A DNA stretch of 64,000 nucleotides from Streptomyces viridochromogenes (GCF_001270495.1 NZ_LGUR01000002.1:250633-314632), one strand, 5' to 3'. Shown: positions 45,982 to 55,062, numbered from the stretch's first letter. Numbers and translations are program-made. Notes: generated by a model not told the origin, from the sequence alone.

Positions 45982-46306
45982 AAGTACCTCCCACAGGCGT
46001 TGACGACCGGGACGGGTGCCCCGACGAACGGTTTTGATGCATCGCGTACCGCACTGACCGGTGACGGTCGTCGATGCGTCCGCCCGCCTACCCCCGAATC
46101 CCCCCAGCACACAAGGCCCGTGCGAGGGAACGGCTTGCGTCACACTTCTGGCTGCTTTTGCGCGCACGGGCCCCGGAGAACGGTTTGGCGGTCGGTCATC
46201 CGGTGACGCGACTAGAGAGAAACATCACCCGATGTGGAGGAGAAAGGGGCTCGGGCCCTGCGCGGGTTCTCCGCCTCCTCGCCTCTGTGAGTCAGGGAGC
46301 GAAAGG
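45982..46306. other. 325-base divergent intergenic region
   Basis: It separates the STAS gene from the HATPase gene. It contains the SigB-type promoter candidate for the STAS gene (46089-46112, minus strand). No further gene is convincing. The 40 bases before the HATPase start are GC-rich with AAAGGATG at the start codon. Confidence 0.5.
46089..46112 (-). promoter_or_regulatory. candidate SigB-type promoter of the STAS antagonist gene
   Basis: On the minus strand GTGT-N15-GGGTAG matches GNNT-N14/16-GGGTA. It lies about 110 bases before the STAS gene. A SigB-type promoter on an antagonist gene would give positive feedback. Confidence 0.38.
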
Positions 46307-46789
46307 ATGAGTGAGAAGTACCGGACCGGCACCACCAGGCCCCCGGCGGGCGCGGGCCGTCCGCGCCCCGGGCCGCGGAGTCCGGCCGAGGCACGCGGAG
46401 CCGTGCGGCGGGTTCTGTCCGAACAGTCGTGCGCCCGGGGCACCGCCTGCGCGCCGGACACGCTGTCGGACGCGCTGCTGGTGGCATCGGAACTGACGAC
46501 CAACGCGATCCTGCACGGCGGCGGCGTCACCGGCTTCGACGTCGAGGTCGTCGACCAGAACCTGTACCTGTCCGTCAGCGACCGTGAGCGACGACGACCG
46601 ATCACTCTGCCCCCGCTCGACCCCCACGGCCGCCACCGCTGCGGCGGCCGCGGCTGGCCGATCGTCTGCAGGCTCTCCCGCACCGTCCAAGTAACAGACC
46701 TCCCGTCCGGCGGCAAGCGCGTCACCGCGGTGATCCCGCTGTCGGTTGCGGCGGAGCGCGGGCGTCCGGTCGATGTGGAGAGGGCTTGA
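46307..46789 (+). CDS. HATPase-type (RsbW-like) regulatory ATPase
   Basis: This 160 aa protein has the GHKL N-box ELTTNAILHGGG but a degenerate G1 region (VSDRERRRP, no DxGxG), followed by GGRGWPIVCRLS as lid and the C-terminal GKRVTAVIPL. Such streptomycete proteins are annotated as ATP-binding anti-sigma kinases. The altered G1 box leaves kinase activity open. AAAGG precedes the ATG. It is divergent from the STAS gene, its likely partner, and followed by the T-poor repeat region. Confidence 0.82.
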   Translation: MSEKYRTGTTRPPAGAGRPRPGPRSPAEARGAVRRVLSEQSCARGTACAPDTLSDALLVASELTTNAILHGGGVTGFDVEVVDQNLYLSVSDRERRRPITLPPLDPHGRHRCGGRGWPIVCRLSRTVQVTDLPSGGKRVTAVIPLSVAAERGRPVDVERA

Positions 46790-47200
46790 TGCGGACAGGG
46801 CCTGATGCGGGGGGCCTGGAGGAGCTGGCAGGACTGGAGGGGGCAGGGTCGGGGGGGAAGCCGGGCGGTGGGGCCGGCACCGGACAGCCGGGACACGGAC
46901 CGGTCGGGACTGGGACGGGGCAGGACTTCAACAGGCCGCGACGCGACAGGGCCGGGACACGGACGGGGCGGCGCGCAGCAAGGCCGGGGCCGGACAGGCG
47001 GGGACACGCGGGGCCTGGCTAGGCGGGCAGAAACTCGGCGAGGCCGGGACTCAGACAGAGCGCGATGTGGAGGGGCCGGCACACCCACAGGACAGAACAC
47101 GAACAGGTCGGTTCTCGGCCAGTGCGGGCAGACGAGCCAGGACTTGACCCGGTCGGGACGCGAACGGGGCGGCACGCAGACAGGTCGGCACGGGGAGGGC

Positions 47201-47273
47201 GAGCCAACCCGTGGACAACCTGGCCTCAGACAGCCCACGCCCAAGGGCCGCGACCTGACAACCCCCGGACGCG
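47201..47273. repeat. 73-bp direct repeat, copy 1
   Basis: It begins GAGCCAACCCGTGGACAACC and matches copy 2 at 47403-47475 with two mismatches. Weaker similarity extends about 40 bases upstream of both copies. Confidence 0.9.
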
Positions 47274-47402
47274 CGGACGGGGCTTGGCCCGTGCTCAGGT
47301 CAACACGAGAAGAAGCGGGCTCGGCCAGACCAGGCGAACCGACCATGGCCCGACCAGCCCGGACGCCAACAAGGCAGCACGCACACAGATCGGCACGAGG
47401 AC

Positions 47403-47475
47403 GAGCCAACCCGTGGACAACCTGGCCTCAGACAGCCCACGCCCAAGGGCCACGACCCGACAACCCCCGGACGCG
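47403..47475. repeat. 73-bp direct repeat, copy 2
   Basis: Same unit as 47201-47273, offset 202 bases, with G to A and T to C differences in the last third. The 129 bases between the copies are not part of the repeat. Confidence 0.9.
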
Positions 47476-47669
47476 GAACAGACCGACACCCCCACACGCC
47501 GGCACTCGGACAGGCCGAAGCTCGCCCCGTGCGGGCGGACCTGCCAGGACTTGACGAGGCCAGGACGCCAACGACCGAGCGGGTGGGCCCAGTAAGCGGA
47601 CAGATCGGCGCGCCTACCGCCGAGCGGATGTGCCCGCACGGGGAGGCGACGGGACTCGCACGGCCGCGC

Positions 47670-47735
47670 CGCCAGGCCGACGGGCGGCCGACAGACCCGG
47701 TGCGCCAGGCCGACGGGCGGTCGACAGACCCGGTG
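47670..47735. repeat. 33-bp unit in perfect tandem (two copies)
   Basis: Units at 47670-47702 and 47703-47735 differ at one base (CGGCCGACAG versus CGGTCGACAG). A partial third unit follows. The length is a multiple of three, but no frame around it looks coding. Confidence 0.9.
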
Positions 47736-47959
47736 GCGGGCCGACGGGCCGCAACTATGTGGCCGCGGCCCACATGCGTCGACTCCATACGGGACCGTGC
47801 CGACCGCAGCCGGGCCTGTGCCCTTCGCGCGAGCCGTCAGGCGACCCCCCGGTTACAGCAGGCTTCCGCGCCGCCGGCCCGCCTGCGGGCCAACGGGCGG
47901 GCCGACCCCGTTCAGGCTGTCTGCGCCGCTGGCGCGAGGCGACAGGCGGCAGGTGGCCG

Positions 47960-48835
47960 TCAGGCCACCCCCGGCTCCAGCAGTCCGACGCGCAGTTGCT
48001 TGATGATGCGGCTGATGAGGCGCGAGACGTGCATCTGGGAGACGCCGATCCGGTCGGCGATCTGCGCCTGGGTGAGTTCCTCGACGAAGCGCAGATGGAT
48101 GATCCGGCGCTCGCGGTCGCCCAGTTCGGCGATCAGGGGTGCCAACGAGTGGAAGTCCTCGACGAGTTCCAGCGAGGGATCCTCCTCACCGAGGAACGCG
48201 GCAAGCACGGACTCGCTGTTCTCGGAATCGGGCGTGACGGCCGCGTCGAGGGAGGCGGACTGGTAGCAGTTGGCGGCCTTGCGGGCCTCGATGACCTCTT
48301 CCTCCGACAGGGACATCAGCTGGGAGAGCTCACGCGTGGTCGGCGTGCGGCCCAGCCGGGAACTGAGTTCCTCCGTCGCCTTGGCCAGCTCCGCACGCGC
48401 CTCCTGAAGCCGGCGCGGCACATGGACCGCCCAGCTCGTGTCACGGAAGAAACGCTTGATCTCACCGACGATGTACGGGACGGCGAAGGTCGTGAACTCG
48501 ACCTCCCGGGACACCTCGAAACGGTCGATGGCCTTGATCAGCCCGATGGTTCCGACCTGGACGATGTCCTCCAGCGAGTCCCCACGGGCACGGAAGCGCG
48601 ACGCCGCGTACCGCACCAGCGACAGGTTCATCTCGATCAGCGTGTTGCGCACGTACTGGTACGCCTCGGTGCCCTCTTGCAGCATGACCAGTCGGTCGAA
48701 GAACTGACGCGACAACTCGCGTGCGTCCTGCGGGCTCACCCTCGTCGGATCCTCGATGAGCGGCAGCGCCGCCCCGTCCGTCGTGACCGTCTCCTGTGCC
48801 GTGGCCGTTGCCTGCGCCACCGTCACGGCTGCCAT
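47960..48835 (-). CDS. SigB/SigF-type RNA polymerase sigma factor
   Basis: This 291 aa group 3 sigma factor has region 2 (NLSLVRYAASRFRARGDSLE, VGTIGLIKAIDRFEVSREVE), region 3 (HVPRRLQEARAELAKAT, then LGRTPTTRELSQLM) and region 4 with its HTH (ELTQAQIADRIGVSQMHVSR). It is expected to read GNNT-N14/16-GGGTA promoters and to be held by a HATPase anti-sigma factor. GGAGGG precedes the ATG. It is divergent from a second sigma gene, and its 3' end abuts the T-poor repeat region. Confidence 0.94.
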   Translation of the reverse strand: MAAVTVAQATATAQETVTTDGAALPLIEDPTRVSPQDARELSRQFFDRLVMLQEGTEAYQYVRNTLIEMNLSLVRYAASRFRARGDSLEDIVQVGTIGLIKAIDRFEVSREVEFTTFAVPYIVGEIKRFFRDTSWAVHVPRRLQEARAELAKATEELSSRLGRTPTTRELSQLMSLSEEEVIEARKAANCYQSASLDAAVTPDSENSESVLAAFLGEEDPSLELVEDFHSLAPLIAELGDRERRIIHLRFVEELTQAQIADRIGVSQMHVSRLISRIIKQLRVGLLEPGVA

Positions 48836-49255
48836 GCCGCCCTCCCCATCTCAGGAACCAGTTGTCCATCCCCGCGTGCCCGAACTCGCGCGTCTCATGC
48901 CCCTTCCCGCAACTTCTCTCCTCCACCTCTCCCGCCCGCGTGCCGACTTCTCGACTTCTCCCCTCGACTTCTTCCCTCGGCCTGTCCTCCTCTGGGCTTC
49001 CCTCGCCGCGATCACGGCGTGGAGGTGAGTTCCGGCGTGAACCCGCCCCTTGGCGGGATCCGATCCGGACACGCCGTCCGCGCGTGCCCCCTCGCTCGTT
49101 TGCGTGGGGAGTTGCGGGGCATGCGGGATTTCGTGCTTCGGACCAGAGGCGCCCCGGTGCGACAGATGTGACCACTCCAGGGCTTTCGCGCCCCGAACAC
49201 CACGCACCGTTTCCCACGGAGATTCCCGCAGAACGCCGTTCAGGAGCTGTTCCGC
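48836..49255. other. 420-base region between two divergent sigma-factor genes
   Basis: No gene is seen. From 48905 to 48985 the + strand is pyrimidine-rich with CGACTTCT repeated three times; on the minus strand this gives a purine-rich leader (GAAGTCG repeats) for the sigma gene at 47960. A hairpin CCCGCC-CCTT-GGCGGG lies at 49042-49057. No clear GGGTA-type promoter was found for either gene. Confidence 0.55.
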
Positions 49256-50131
49256 ATGCTGGTTGAGACGTCCGCACAAGGTTCCGCCCCATCCACCCGT
49301 CCCCGCGTGTCCGGTGGACGCGTCCACAACGACGCCCCCGACACCGCGGCCGACTTCGCCCGGCTCGCCACTCTGCCCGAAGGGCCCGAGCGAGACCTGA
49401 TCCGCGACGAACTGACCAAGGTGTGGCTGCCCATGGCCCACCGCATCGCCGGGCGATTCCGCAACCGTGGTGAGTCGCTGGAGGATCTGCGTCAGGTCGC
49501 GGCCCTCGGACTGGTGAAGGCGATCGACCGCTACGAGCCCGGACGCGGAGCCTTCGAGAGCTACGCCGTGCCGACCATCACCGGCGAGATCAAGCGGCAC
49601 TTCCGCGACCGGATGTGGGCCCTCAGGGTCCCCCGGCGCGTCCAGGAGCTGCGCAACAAGGTTCGGATCGCGCGGCGCGACCTCGCCGAGAGCGCGGCCG
49701 GCGCCAACCCCTCGGTCGCCGAGATCGCCGCCCACACGGGGCTCACCGAGGAGGAGGTCAACACGGGGTTGGAGGCTCTGGAGAGCTTCAGCACCCTGTC
49801 CCTCGACGCCGAGATGTCCTCGAGCGACGACGGGTTCAGCCTCGCCGACACGATCGGCGGCTGCGACGAGGCGTACGACGTCGTCATCGACCGGGAGGCG
49901 GCGAAGGAGGGACTGCGGCGCCTGCCCGAGCGTGAGCGCGCCATCCTGTACATGCGCTTCTTCGAGGACATGACACAGAGCCGTATCGCCGATCAACTGG
50001 GCATCTCCCAGATGCATGTCTCCCGCCTCATCAGCCGGTGCTGCGCCCGGATCCGGGACGAGGCACTCGACCAGGGGTCGCGGCCGGAGCACTGCTGCGA
50101 CGAGGGCGGCAGCGGCCGGACGACCGTGTGA
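49256..50131 (+). CDS. SigB/SigF-type RNA polymerase sigma factor
   Basis: This 291 aa sigma factor is paralogous to the one at 47960 but well diverged. Region 2 is WLPMAHRIAGRFRNRGESLE and LGLVKAIDRYEPGRGAFESY, region 3 RVPRRVQELRNKVRIAR, and region 4 MTQSRIADQLGISQMHVSR. CAGGAG lies 9 bases before the ATG. The C-terminal tail has a CC pair, as does the helix after region 4 (SRCCARIRDE). It is followed by the DUF5133-like gene and a HATPase gene on the same strand. Confidence 0.93.
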   Translation: MLVETSAQGSAPSTRPRVSGGRVHNDAPDTAADFARLATLPEGPERDLIRDELTKVWLPMAHRIAGRFRNRGESLEDLRQVAALGLVKAIDRYEPGRGAFESYAVPTITGEIKRHFRDRMWALRVPRRVQELRNKVRIARRDLAESAAGANPSVAEIAAHTGLTEEEVNTGLEALESFSTLSLDAEMSSSDDGFSLADTIGGCDEAYDVVIDREAAKEGLRRLPERERAILYMRFFEDMTQSRIADQLGISQMHVSRLISRCCARIRDEALDQGSRPEHCCDEGGSGRTTV

Positions 50132-50221
50132 CGCGGGACCCCTATGACGCGGGAACCGTATGACGGGGACTGGTCCGAGTCCCGGCATTCAGGAGATCAC
50201 CTCATCCAGGAGCGCAGACAC

Positions 50222-50497
50222 ATGCTGATGCCCCATCCGACGATGCTGCGCAGGCTCGTCGAGGAGTACGAGACGCTCATGTCCCACCCGGGCGGCGGGG
50301 ACATGGAGGGCAGCGACGACGGCACGGGCCGGCGCGTCCTGCGCGCGCAGGACCTGGCCTACACGCTGTGCGTGTCGACCGGAACACGCGAGGTGGGGCG
50401 GGCCCTGGAAGCGGCCCGCCGCCTGCTCGCGGCCGCGCACGACCCCGTCGCGGCCCGCTACCTCGCTCCGCCCCATGATTCGGCCGTGCCCGGGTAG
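50222..50497 (+). CDS. DUF5133-like small protein
   Basis: This 91 aa protein starts MLMPHPTMLRRLVEEYETL, then a variable loop, then RAQDLAYTLCVSTGTREVGRAL, which matches what I recall of DUF5133. AGGAG lies 9 bases before the ATG at 50222, favouring it over the upstream ATG at 50144. It is probably co-transcribed with the sigma gene 90 bases upstream. Role unknown. Confidence 0.72.
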   Translation: MLMPHPTMLRRLVEEYETLMSHPGGGDMEGSDDGTGRRVLRAQDLAYTLCVSTGTREVGRALEAARRLLAAAHDPVAARYLAPPHDSAVPG

Positions 50498-50647
50498 ACG
50501 GAGCTCCATGGACCCGGGGACGGACGACGAGGAGCGGAGACGACAGCGTGCGAGGAATGGTGAAGTGACGGAAGCCGCAATCCCCTTGGCGCGAGCCTGC
50601 CATGCTCAGGGAGTGATGAGCATTCCGCGGGCCGCGAACGAGCGACC

Positions 50648-51088
50648 GTGAAGCCGATGGAGCGTCGTCCGGCCGGGGACAGCCGGACGACGCGTCCCCG
50701 GTCGGTCCCGATCACCAGCGCGGCGGCGGCACGGAGCTATGTGCGGTCGGTCGTGGAGAAGCACCGGCGTGTCCCGTCCGGCCCGACGGGTGAGCGAGCC
50801 GTCATGGATCTCCTGCTCGTCGTGTCGGAGGTGGTCACCAACGCCATCCGGCACGGCGGCGGCCTCGCGGGGTTCGAGGTGGCCCTGCTGCCCGAGGGAG
50901 TGAGACTGAGCGTGCACGACTACAGCGAGGCCGTCCCCTCCGCCGCCTACGGGCCCGGCACGCTCCCCCACACGCATGAGGGCAGCGGCTACGGATGGCC
51001 TCTGATCATCCGTCTGTCCCGCGAGATCCACATCGAGCGCCGCCGCGCGGGCGGCAAGACGGTCACCGTGCTGGTGCCGCTGGCCTGA
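50648..51088 (+). CDS. HATPase-type (RsbW-like) regulatory ATPase
   Basis: This 146 aa GHKL protein has the N-box EVVTNAIRHGGG and the C-terminal GSGYGWPLIIRLSREI and GKTVTVLVPL. The G1 box is replaced by VHDYSEAVPSAAY. Start is GTG at 50648. It lies downstream of a SigB-type sigma gene and may be its anti-sigma factor. It converges on another HATPase gene. Confidence 0.82.
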   Translation: MKPMERRPAGDSRTTRPRSVPITSAAAARSYVRSVVEKHRRVPSGPTGERAVMDLLLVVSEVVTNAIRHGGGLAGFEVALLPEGVRLSVHDYSEAVPSAAYGPGTLPHTHEGSGYGWPLIIRLSREIHIERRRAGGKTVTVLVPLA

Positions 51089-51164
51089 GCGCCCCGATCG
51101 GGCCTCAGTGCCCAGCGCCCGCTCCGGCCCGAGTCCCGCTCGTCGGGCGGGCCGGCGGGCTACT

Positions 51165-51602
51165 TCACCAGGGCAGGAACGCGTGCACGTCCTTGCCGTC
51201 CTCCCGCACCACCACGCTGACCTGGTCGCACAGTGTATGGATCAGATACCAGCCGATGCCGCCGCCGCTGCCGTCGCCGGGGTGGAAGGGGCGCGGCGCC
51301 GGCGGGGTGGTGTTCGTGTCGCTGAGCGTCACGTGCACGCCGTCGAACGCCCTGCGCATGGTCAGCCCGAACGGCCCCGGGGCGTACTGGATCGCGTTGG
51401 CGGCCAGCTCGGTGACCACCAGCACGATGTCGTCCCGGTACTCGGGAGTCTCCGGCGGTGCTGACCGTTCGAGCGTGGTCAGATACTTCTCCGCGCTGAG
51501 GCGGGCTCTTGTCACATCACCGAATCCTCCGTCAAACCTGACCTCGCAGTCCTGTATCTCTCCGGAAGGCGGTTTGCCGCCTCCCCGCGATTCCGTCGCC
51601 AT
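51165..51602 (-). CDS. HATPase-type (RsbW-like) regulatory ATPase
   Basis: This 145 aa GHKL protein has N-box ELAANAIQYAPGPFG and lid GSGGGIGWYLIHTLCDQVSV, with a G1 region that again lacks DxGxG (LSDTNTTPP). I chose the ATG at 51602 because GGAGAAGG lies just upstream; an ATG at 51659 is possible. It faces the previous HATPase gene tail to tail. The ABC exporter gene is divergent from it. Confidence 0.82.
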   Translation of the reverse strand: MATESRGGGKPPSGEIQDCEVRFDGGFGDVTRARLSAEKYLTTLERSAPPETPEYRDDIVLVVTELAANAIQYAPGPFGLTMRRAFDGVHVTLSDTNTTPPAPRPFHPGDGSGGGIGWYLIHTLCDQVSVVVREDGKDVHAFLPW

Positions 51603-51926
51603 CACACCTTCTCCGGCCCGTCTGCCGTCGGCCGCGGTGACTTGTCCTGGTGCTTCCATCGCTGCTGGTTCCCAGGCAGAGCGCGGCTACGCGTCCGGAA
51701 TGGTAGGAACCCGCGGGACATCACGGAAGAGAGAGGCCACAGGGCCTGCTGTGCCCTGCTCCCAAGCGCCACCGACCTGGGAGGCCGGACCGGAAAACGC
51801 TTGGACGTCCCGGCCACCGTCGCGGGACACTGCGTACTCGGATCGCTACCACACGTAACAATCGCGGCGTTGCCCCTGCCCTCCGGTCGCGCGAGGCGGG
51901 CTGCCGCAGAACAGCACAGGGGTGGG

Positions 51927-53741
51927 ATGGGAACGCCTGAATCACGCCGGGTCCTGCCGGGCAAACGCTCGGTACTTCTCGCACTTCGTTACTACGGACG
52001 GGAGTTGGCCCGCCTTCGGTGGCTGACGTTACCCGCGATGCTGCTCTCGGCGTTGGGCAACATCGGAATCAACTACATCGCGCCGCTGATCGTCGCCAAA
52101 CTCGTCGGGGACATCGCGGGTGACACGGAGGTCACCCTCGACTCGACACTGCCGTACGTCCTCGGCTTCGTCGGTGTCCTGCTGCTCGCCGAGACCCTGT
52201 GGCGCATCGCGCTGCACTGCCTGAACCGCCTCGACGCCCTGGGCATCGAGCACCTGTACGTGATCGGGATGGACGAGCTGTTCGCCAAGGACGCGGCGTT
52301 CTTCCACGACAACTTCGCCGGATCGCTGACCAAGCGGGTCCTGAGCTTCGCCTCCCGTTTCGAGCAGTTCGTCGACACGCTGACGTTCCAGATCGTGGGC
52401 AGTTTCGTGCCGCTGGTGTTCGGGGCGGTGGTGCTGTGGCGCTACGAACCGCTGCTCGTCGTCGGGCTCCTGACGATGATCGCGGTGACCGCGCTGTGCG
52501 TGGTGCCCCTCATCCGGCGCCGCCAGGCTCTGGTCGACGAGCGGGAGGAGGCGATCGCCCGGGTCTCGGGCCACGTCGCCGACAGTCTGATGAACATGGA
52601 CACGGTGCGGGCGTTCGCCGCCGAGGAGCGCGAGGCCGCCGAGCACCGCTCCCGCGTCGCGGCCTCGCGCCGGCTCACGCTGCGGTCATGGGACTACGGC
52701 AATCTGCGCATCGACACGCTGGTCGCGCCGATGTCGGTGCTGACCAACGCGCTGGGCCTGCTGCTGGCCGTCACGCTCGGCGGGGGCGCGGCGGGCGTGG
52801 AGGCGATCGTGGTCGCGTTCACGTACTACACCAACGCGACGCGGATCATGTTCGAGTTCAACCAGATCTACCGTCGGCTGGAGAGCTCGATGACGGAGGC
52901 CGCGCAGTTCACCGAGCTGCTGCTGACGCCGCCGACCGTGCTCGATCCGCCGTCGCCGGAGCCGCTGCTGCCCGCTCCCGCCGATGTCCGCTTCGAGCGG
53001 GTGACCTTCGCCCACGCCGGTGGCCGGCCGCTGTTCGAGGGCCTCGACCTGGATGTGCCGGCCGGGTCGAAGATCGGCCTCGTGGGCCGGTCCGGCGGCG
53101 GCAAGACCACCCTCACCCGGCTGCTGCTGCGGATGACGGACATCGACACCGGCCGGATCCTGGTCGGCGGTCAGGACATCAGCAGGCTGCGTCAGGCCGA
53201 GCTGCGCGGTCTGATGGCCTATGTGCCGCAGGACCCGGCGATGTTCCACCGCACCCTGCGGGACAACATCGCGTTCGCCCGGCCGGACGCCACCGATGCC
53301 GAGATCCGCCGCGCGGCGGAGGCGGCGCACGTCATGGAGTTCGCCGACGCGCTCCCGAACGGCTTCGACACCATGGTGGGCGAGCGCGGCATCAAGCTGT
53401 CCGGCGGGCAGCGTCAGCGGGTCGCCCTCGCCCGGGCGATCCTGCGCGACGCGCCGATCCTGCTGCTCGACGAGGCGACCAGCGCCCTGGACTCCGAGAG
53501 CGAGCTCCTGGTCCAGGAGGCGCTGTGGCGGCTCATGGACGGGCGGACGGCACTGGTGGTGGCGCACCGGCTGAGCACGGTCGCCGGCATGGACCAGCTG
53601 GTGGTCCTCGACCGTGGACAGATCGTCGAGCAGGGCACGCACGACGGTCTACTGGCGTTGGACGGTGCCTACGCGAAGCTGTGGAAGCACCAGTCGGGCG
53701 GCTTCCTCGACGACAGCCCCGCGGAGGCCGAGTTGCCCTGA
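51927..53741 (+). CDS. ABC exporter, fused membrane and ATPase domains
   Basis: This 604 aa half-transporter has six membrane helices (about 20-320) and a nucleotide-binding domain: Walker A GRSGGGKTTL (about 387-396), signature LSGGQRQRVALARAI, Walker B ILLLDEATSALDSESE, H-loop VVAHRLST. It should work as a homodimer. The ATG at 51927 has a purine-rich GGGGTGGG just upstream. No partner half-transporter or peptide substrate gene adjoins it. It is probably an exporter of lipid, peptide or drug-like compounds. Confidence 0.9.
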   Translation: MGTPESRRVLPGKRSVLLALRYYGRELARLRWLTLPAMLLSALGNIGINYIAPLIVAKLVGDIAGDTEVTLDSTLPYVLGFVGVLLLAETLWRIALHCLNRLDALGIEHLYVIGMDELFAKDAAFFHDNFAGSLTKRVLSFASRFEQFVDTLTFQIVGSFVPLVFGAVVLWRYEPLLVVGLLTMIAVTALCVVPLIRRRQALVDEREEAIARVSGHVADSLMNMDTVRAFAAEEREAAEHRSRVAASRRLTLRSWDYGNLRIDTLVAPMSVLTNALGLLLAVTLGGGAAGVEAIVVAFTYYTNATRIMFEFNQIYRRLESSMTEAAQFTELLLTPPTVLDPPSPEPLLPAPADVRFERVTFAHAGGRPLFEGLDLDVPAGSKIGLVGRSGGGKTTLTRLLLRMTDIDTGRILVGGQDISRLRQAELRGLMAYVPQDPAMFHRTLRDNIAFARPDATDAEIRRAAEAAHVMEFADALPNGFDTMVGERGIKLSGGQRQRVALARAILRDAPILLLDEATSALDSESELLVQEALWRLMDGRTALVVAHRLSTVAGMDQLVVLDRGQIVEQGTHDGLLALDGAYAKLWKHQSGGFLDDSPAEAELP

Positions 53742-53763
53742 ACCCGCAATCTCTCCTGGGCCG

Positions 53764-55062
53764 TTACCGGCCTGCGGCGCGGCGTCGGCGTACGACCAGA
53801 ACAGCGCCGGCGCCGATGCCGACGGCGGCGACCGCGGCGCCCGCGAGGGGCAGCGTCGAACCGGAACCGGTGCTCGCCAGGTCGCCGGTGGTGGCGGAGT
53901 TCGTGGCACCGGTCGTCGACGCGCCGGTGGTGGAGGAACCGCCGCCGGTCGAGGAGCCGTCCGTGGTACCGGAACCGCCGGTGACCCCCGTCCCGCCGGT
54001 GGACGGGGAGCCGGCGCCGCCGCCGGAGGTCGTAGTGCCACCGCCGCCCGTCGATCCGCCGTCGGCGCCGGCTACGTCGAGCGTGATGTCGGCGGCGTCG
54101 TTGGCCTTGTCGCGGTCGAACGGCCGGGGCTTCGCTTCGAGCGCCACCGAGCCCTTGGCGCCCGGCACCGCCTTGTCGATCCTCAGCTTGAAGGTGTAGG
54201 TCTCGCCGTCGCCCTCGTCGACCCAGGCCTGGCTGGTGCCGCACTCGTAGGTGCCGGAGGGCAGCTTGTCGCAGTAGCCGTGGCCCTTGGTGACCGTCGT
54301 TCCGGCGGGCATCTTGATCAGGACCTGGGTGGCCGGAGTACCGACCGTCCCCCGGTACATCCAACCCGGCCCGGCGTTGGTGAACTTGACCGTCAGGTCG
54401 ACGGTGTCTCCGACGCGGCCCTTCAACCGGGCCCCCGTCACCTGGAAGTCGGCGGTGTTCGCGGCGTTCACCGCCACCTTCTGCGCGTCCCAGTCCTCGT
54501 TCTCGGCGGAGCCGGGGGCGGCCGGGGTGGCGTCGGGCTGCTCGGCCAGCTTCAGCACGGGGCCGGTTCCCCGGACGGGCCCCGAAGATGCCTCGTCCCC
54601 GGGAGAGTTGTCCTGAGCGCTTGCTACGACATTGACGCTGTCGTACAGAGCGCTGTCCAGCACGCCGACCGTCAGCGCCTTCTCGGGCGCGTAGACGACA
54701 CCGGGCTTCACCGTCTGGTCGAACGCGCAGACCGCCTTGGTGCTGACCGGGATCTCGTCGAACCCACCGACCTTCCAGGCAAGGCAGTTGGAGGGCAGTT
54801 CGGTGTGGCTCAGTCCGTGACTGACCTCGTACGACAGCCACACCTTGGCGAGCGCCTCGGAGCCCGTGTTCGTGAAACTCGCGGGCACCGCGAAGGTGCT
54901 GCCCGGCTTCACCCCCTCGAACGGGGCCATCTCGCCCAGGACCAGTCCGGGGGTGGCGTCTTCGGCGGCCACGGGCGAGGCGCCCAGCGCGATCAGAGCG
55001 ACGGCGCCGACCGCGCCGGCGGTCTGTCGGGACACACGCGAGCCGGGGGCGGGAGGGAACAT
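53764..55062 (-). CDS. secreted LAXTG (sortase E-type) surface protein
   Basis: This 432 aa protein has a signal peptide (RQTAGAVGAVALIALGASPVAAE), two immunoglobulin-like regions (about 45-155 and 185-320; TFAVPASFTNTGSEALAKVW, TVDLTVKFTNAGPGWMYRG) and a Gly/Thr/Ser-rich stalk (325-390). LASTG (395-399) is followed by a membrane helix and RRRR tail. This is the sorting signal of class E sortases in actinomycetes. It is likely linked to peptidoglycan. No sortase gene is in the window. Confidence 0.88.
   Translation of the reverse strand: MFPPAPGSRVSRQTAGAVGAVALIALGASPVAAEDATPGLVLGEMAPFEGVKPGSTFAVPASFTNTGSEALAKVWLSYEVSHGLSHTELPSNCLAWKVGGFDEIPVSTKAVCAFDQTVKPGVVYAPEKALTVGVLDSALYDSVNVVASAQDNSPGDEASSGPVRGTGPVLKLAEQPDATPAAPGSAENEDWDAQKVAVNAANTADFQVTGARLKGRVGDTVDLTVKFTNAGPGWMYRGTVGTPATQVLIKMPAGTTVTKGHGYCDKLPSGTYECGTSQAWVDEGDGETYTFKLRIDKAVPGAKGSVALEAKPRPFDRDKANDAADITLDVAGADGGSTGGGGTTTSGGGAGSPSTGGTGVTGGSGTTDGSSTGGGSSTTGASTTGATNSATTGDLASTGSGSTLPLAGAAVAAVGIGAGAVLVVRRRRAAGR

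Larger units (their letters stand above)
46790..47959. repeat. T-poor, repeat-built intergenic region of about 1.2 kb
   Basis: No credible gene is present on either strand, although several stop-free frames exist. On the + strand T is scarce (about 5% in many 60-base blocks between 46920 and 47500) while A is near 20%, a skew not seen in the flanking genes. Diverged units rich in GGACAGG, GGACACGG and CGGCACGCAGACAG recur. A 73-bp unit is repeated at 202 bases and a 33-bp unit in tandem. CCAGGACTTGAC recurs near 47137 and 47543. It lies between a HATPase gene and a sigma-factor gene. It may be a decayed minisatellite or a structured transcript. Confidence 0.7.

Noticed and set aside
46225..47409. 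Proline/arginine-rich minus-strand protein of 394 codons in the repeat region
   Set aside because: Its composition follows the base skew, it lacks a ribosome site and overlaps a good HATPase gene. It is better explained as non-coding repeat DNA.
47201..47475. CRISPR array
   Set aside because: Only two copies of a 73-bp repeat at 202 bases, with no regular short repeats or spacers and no cas genes nearby.
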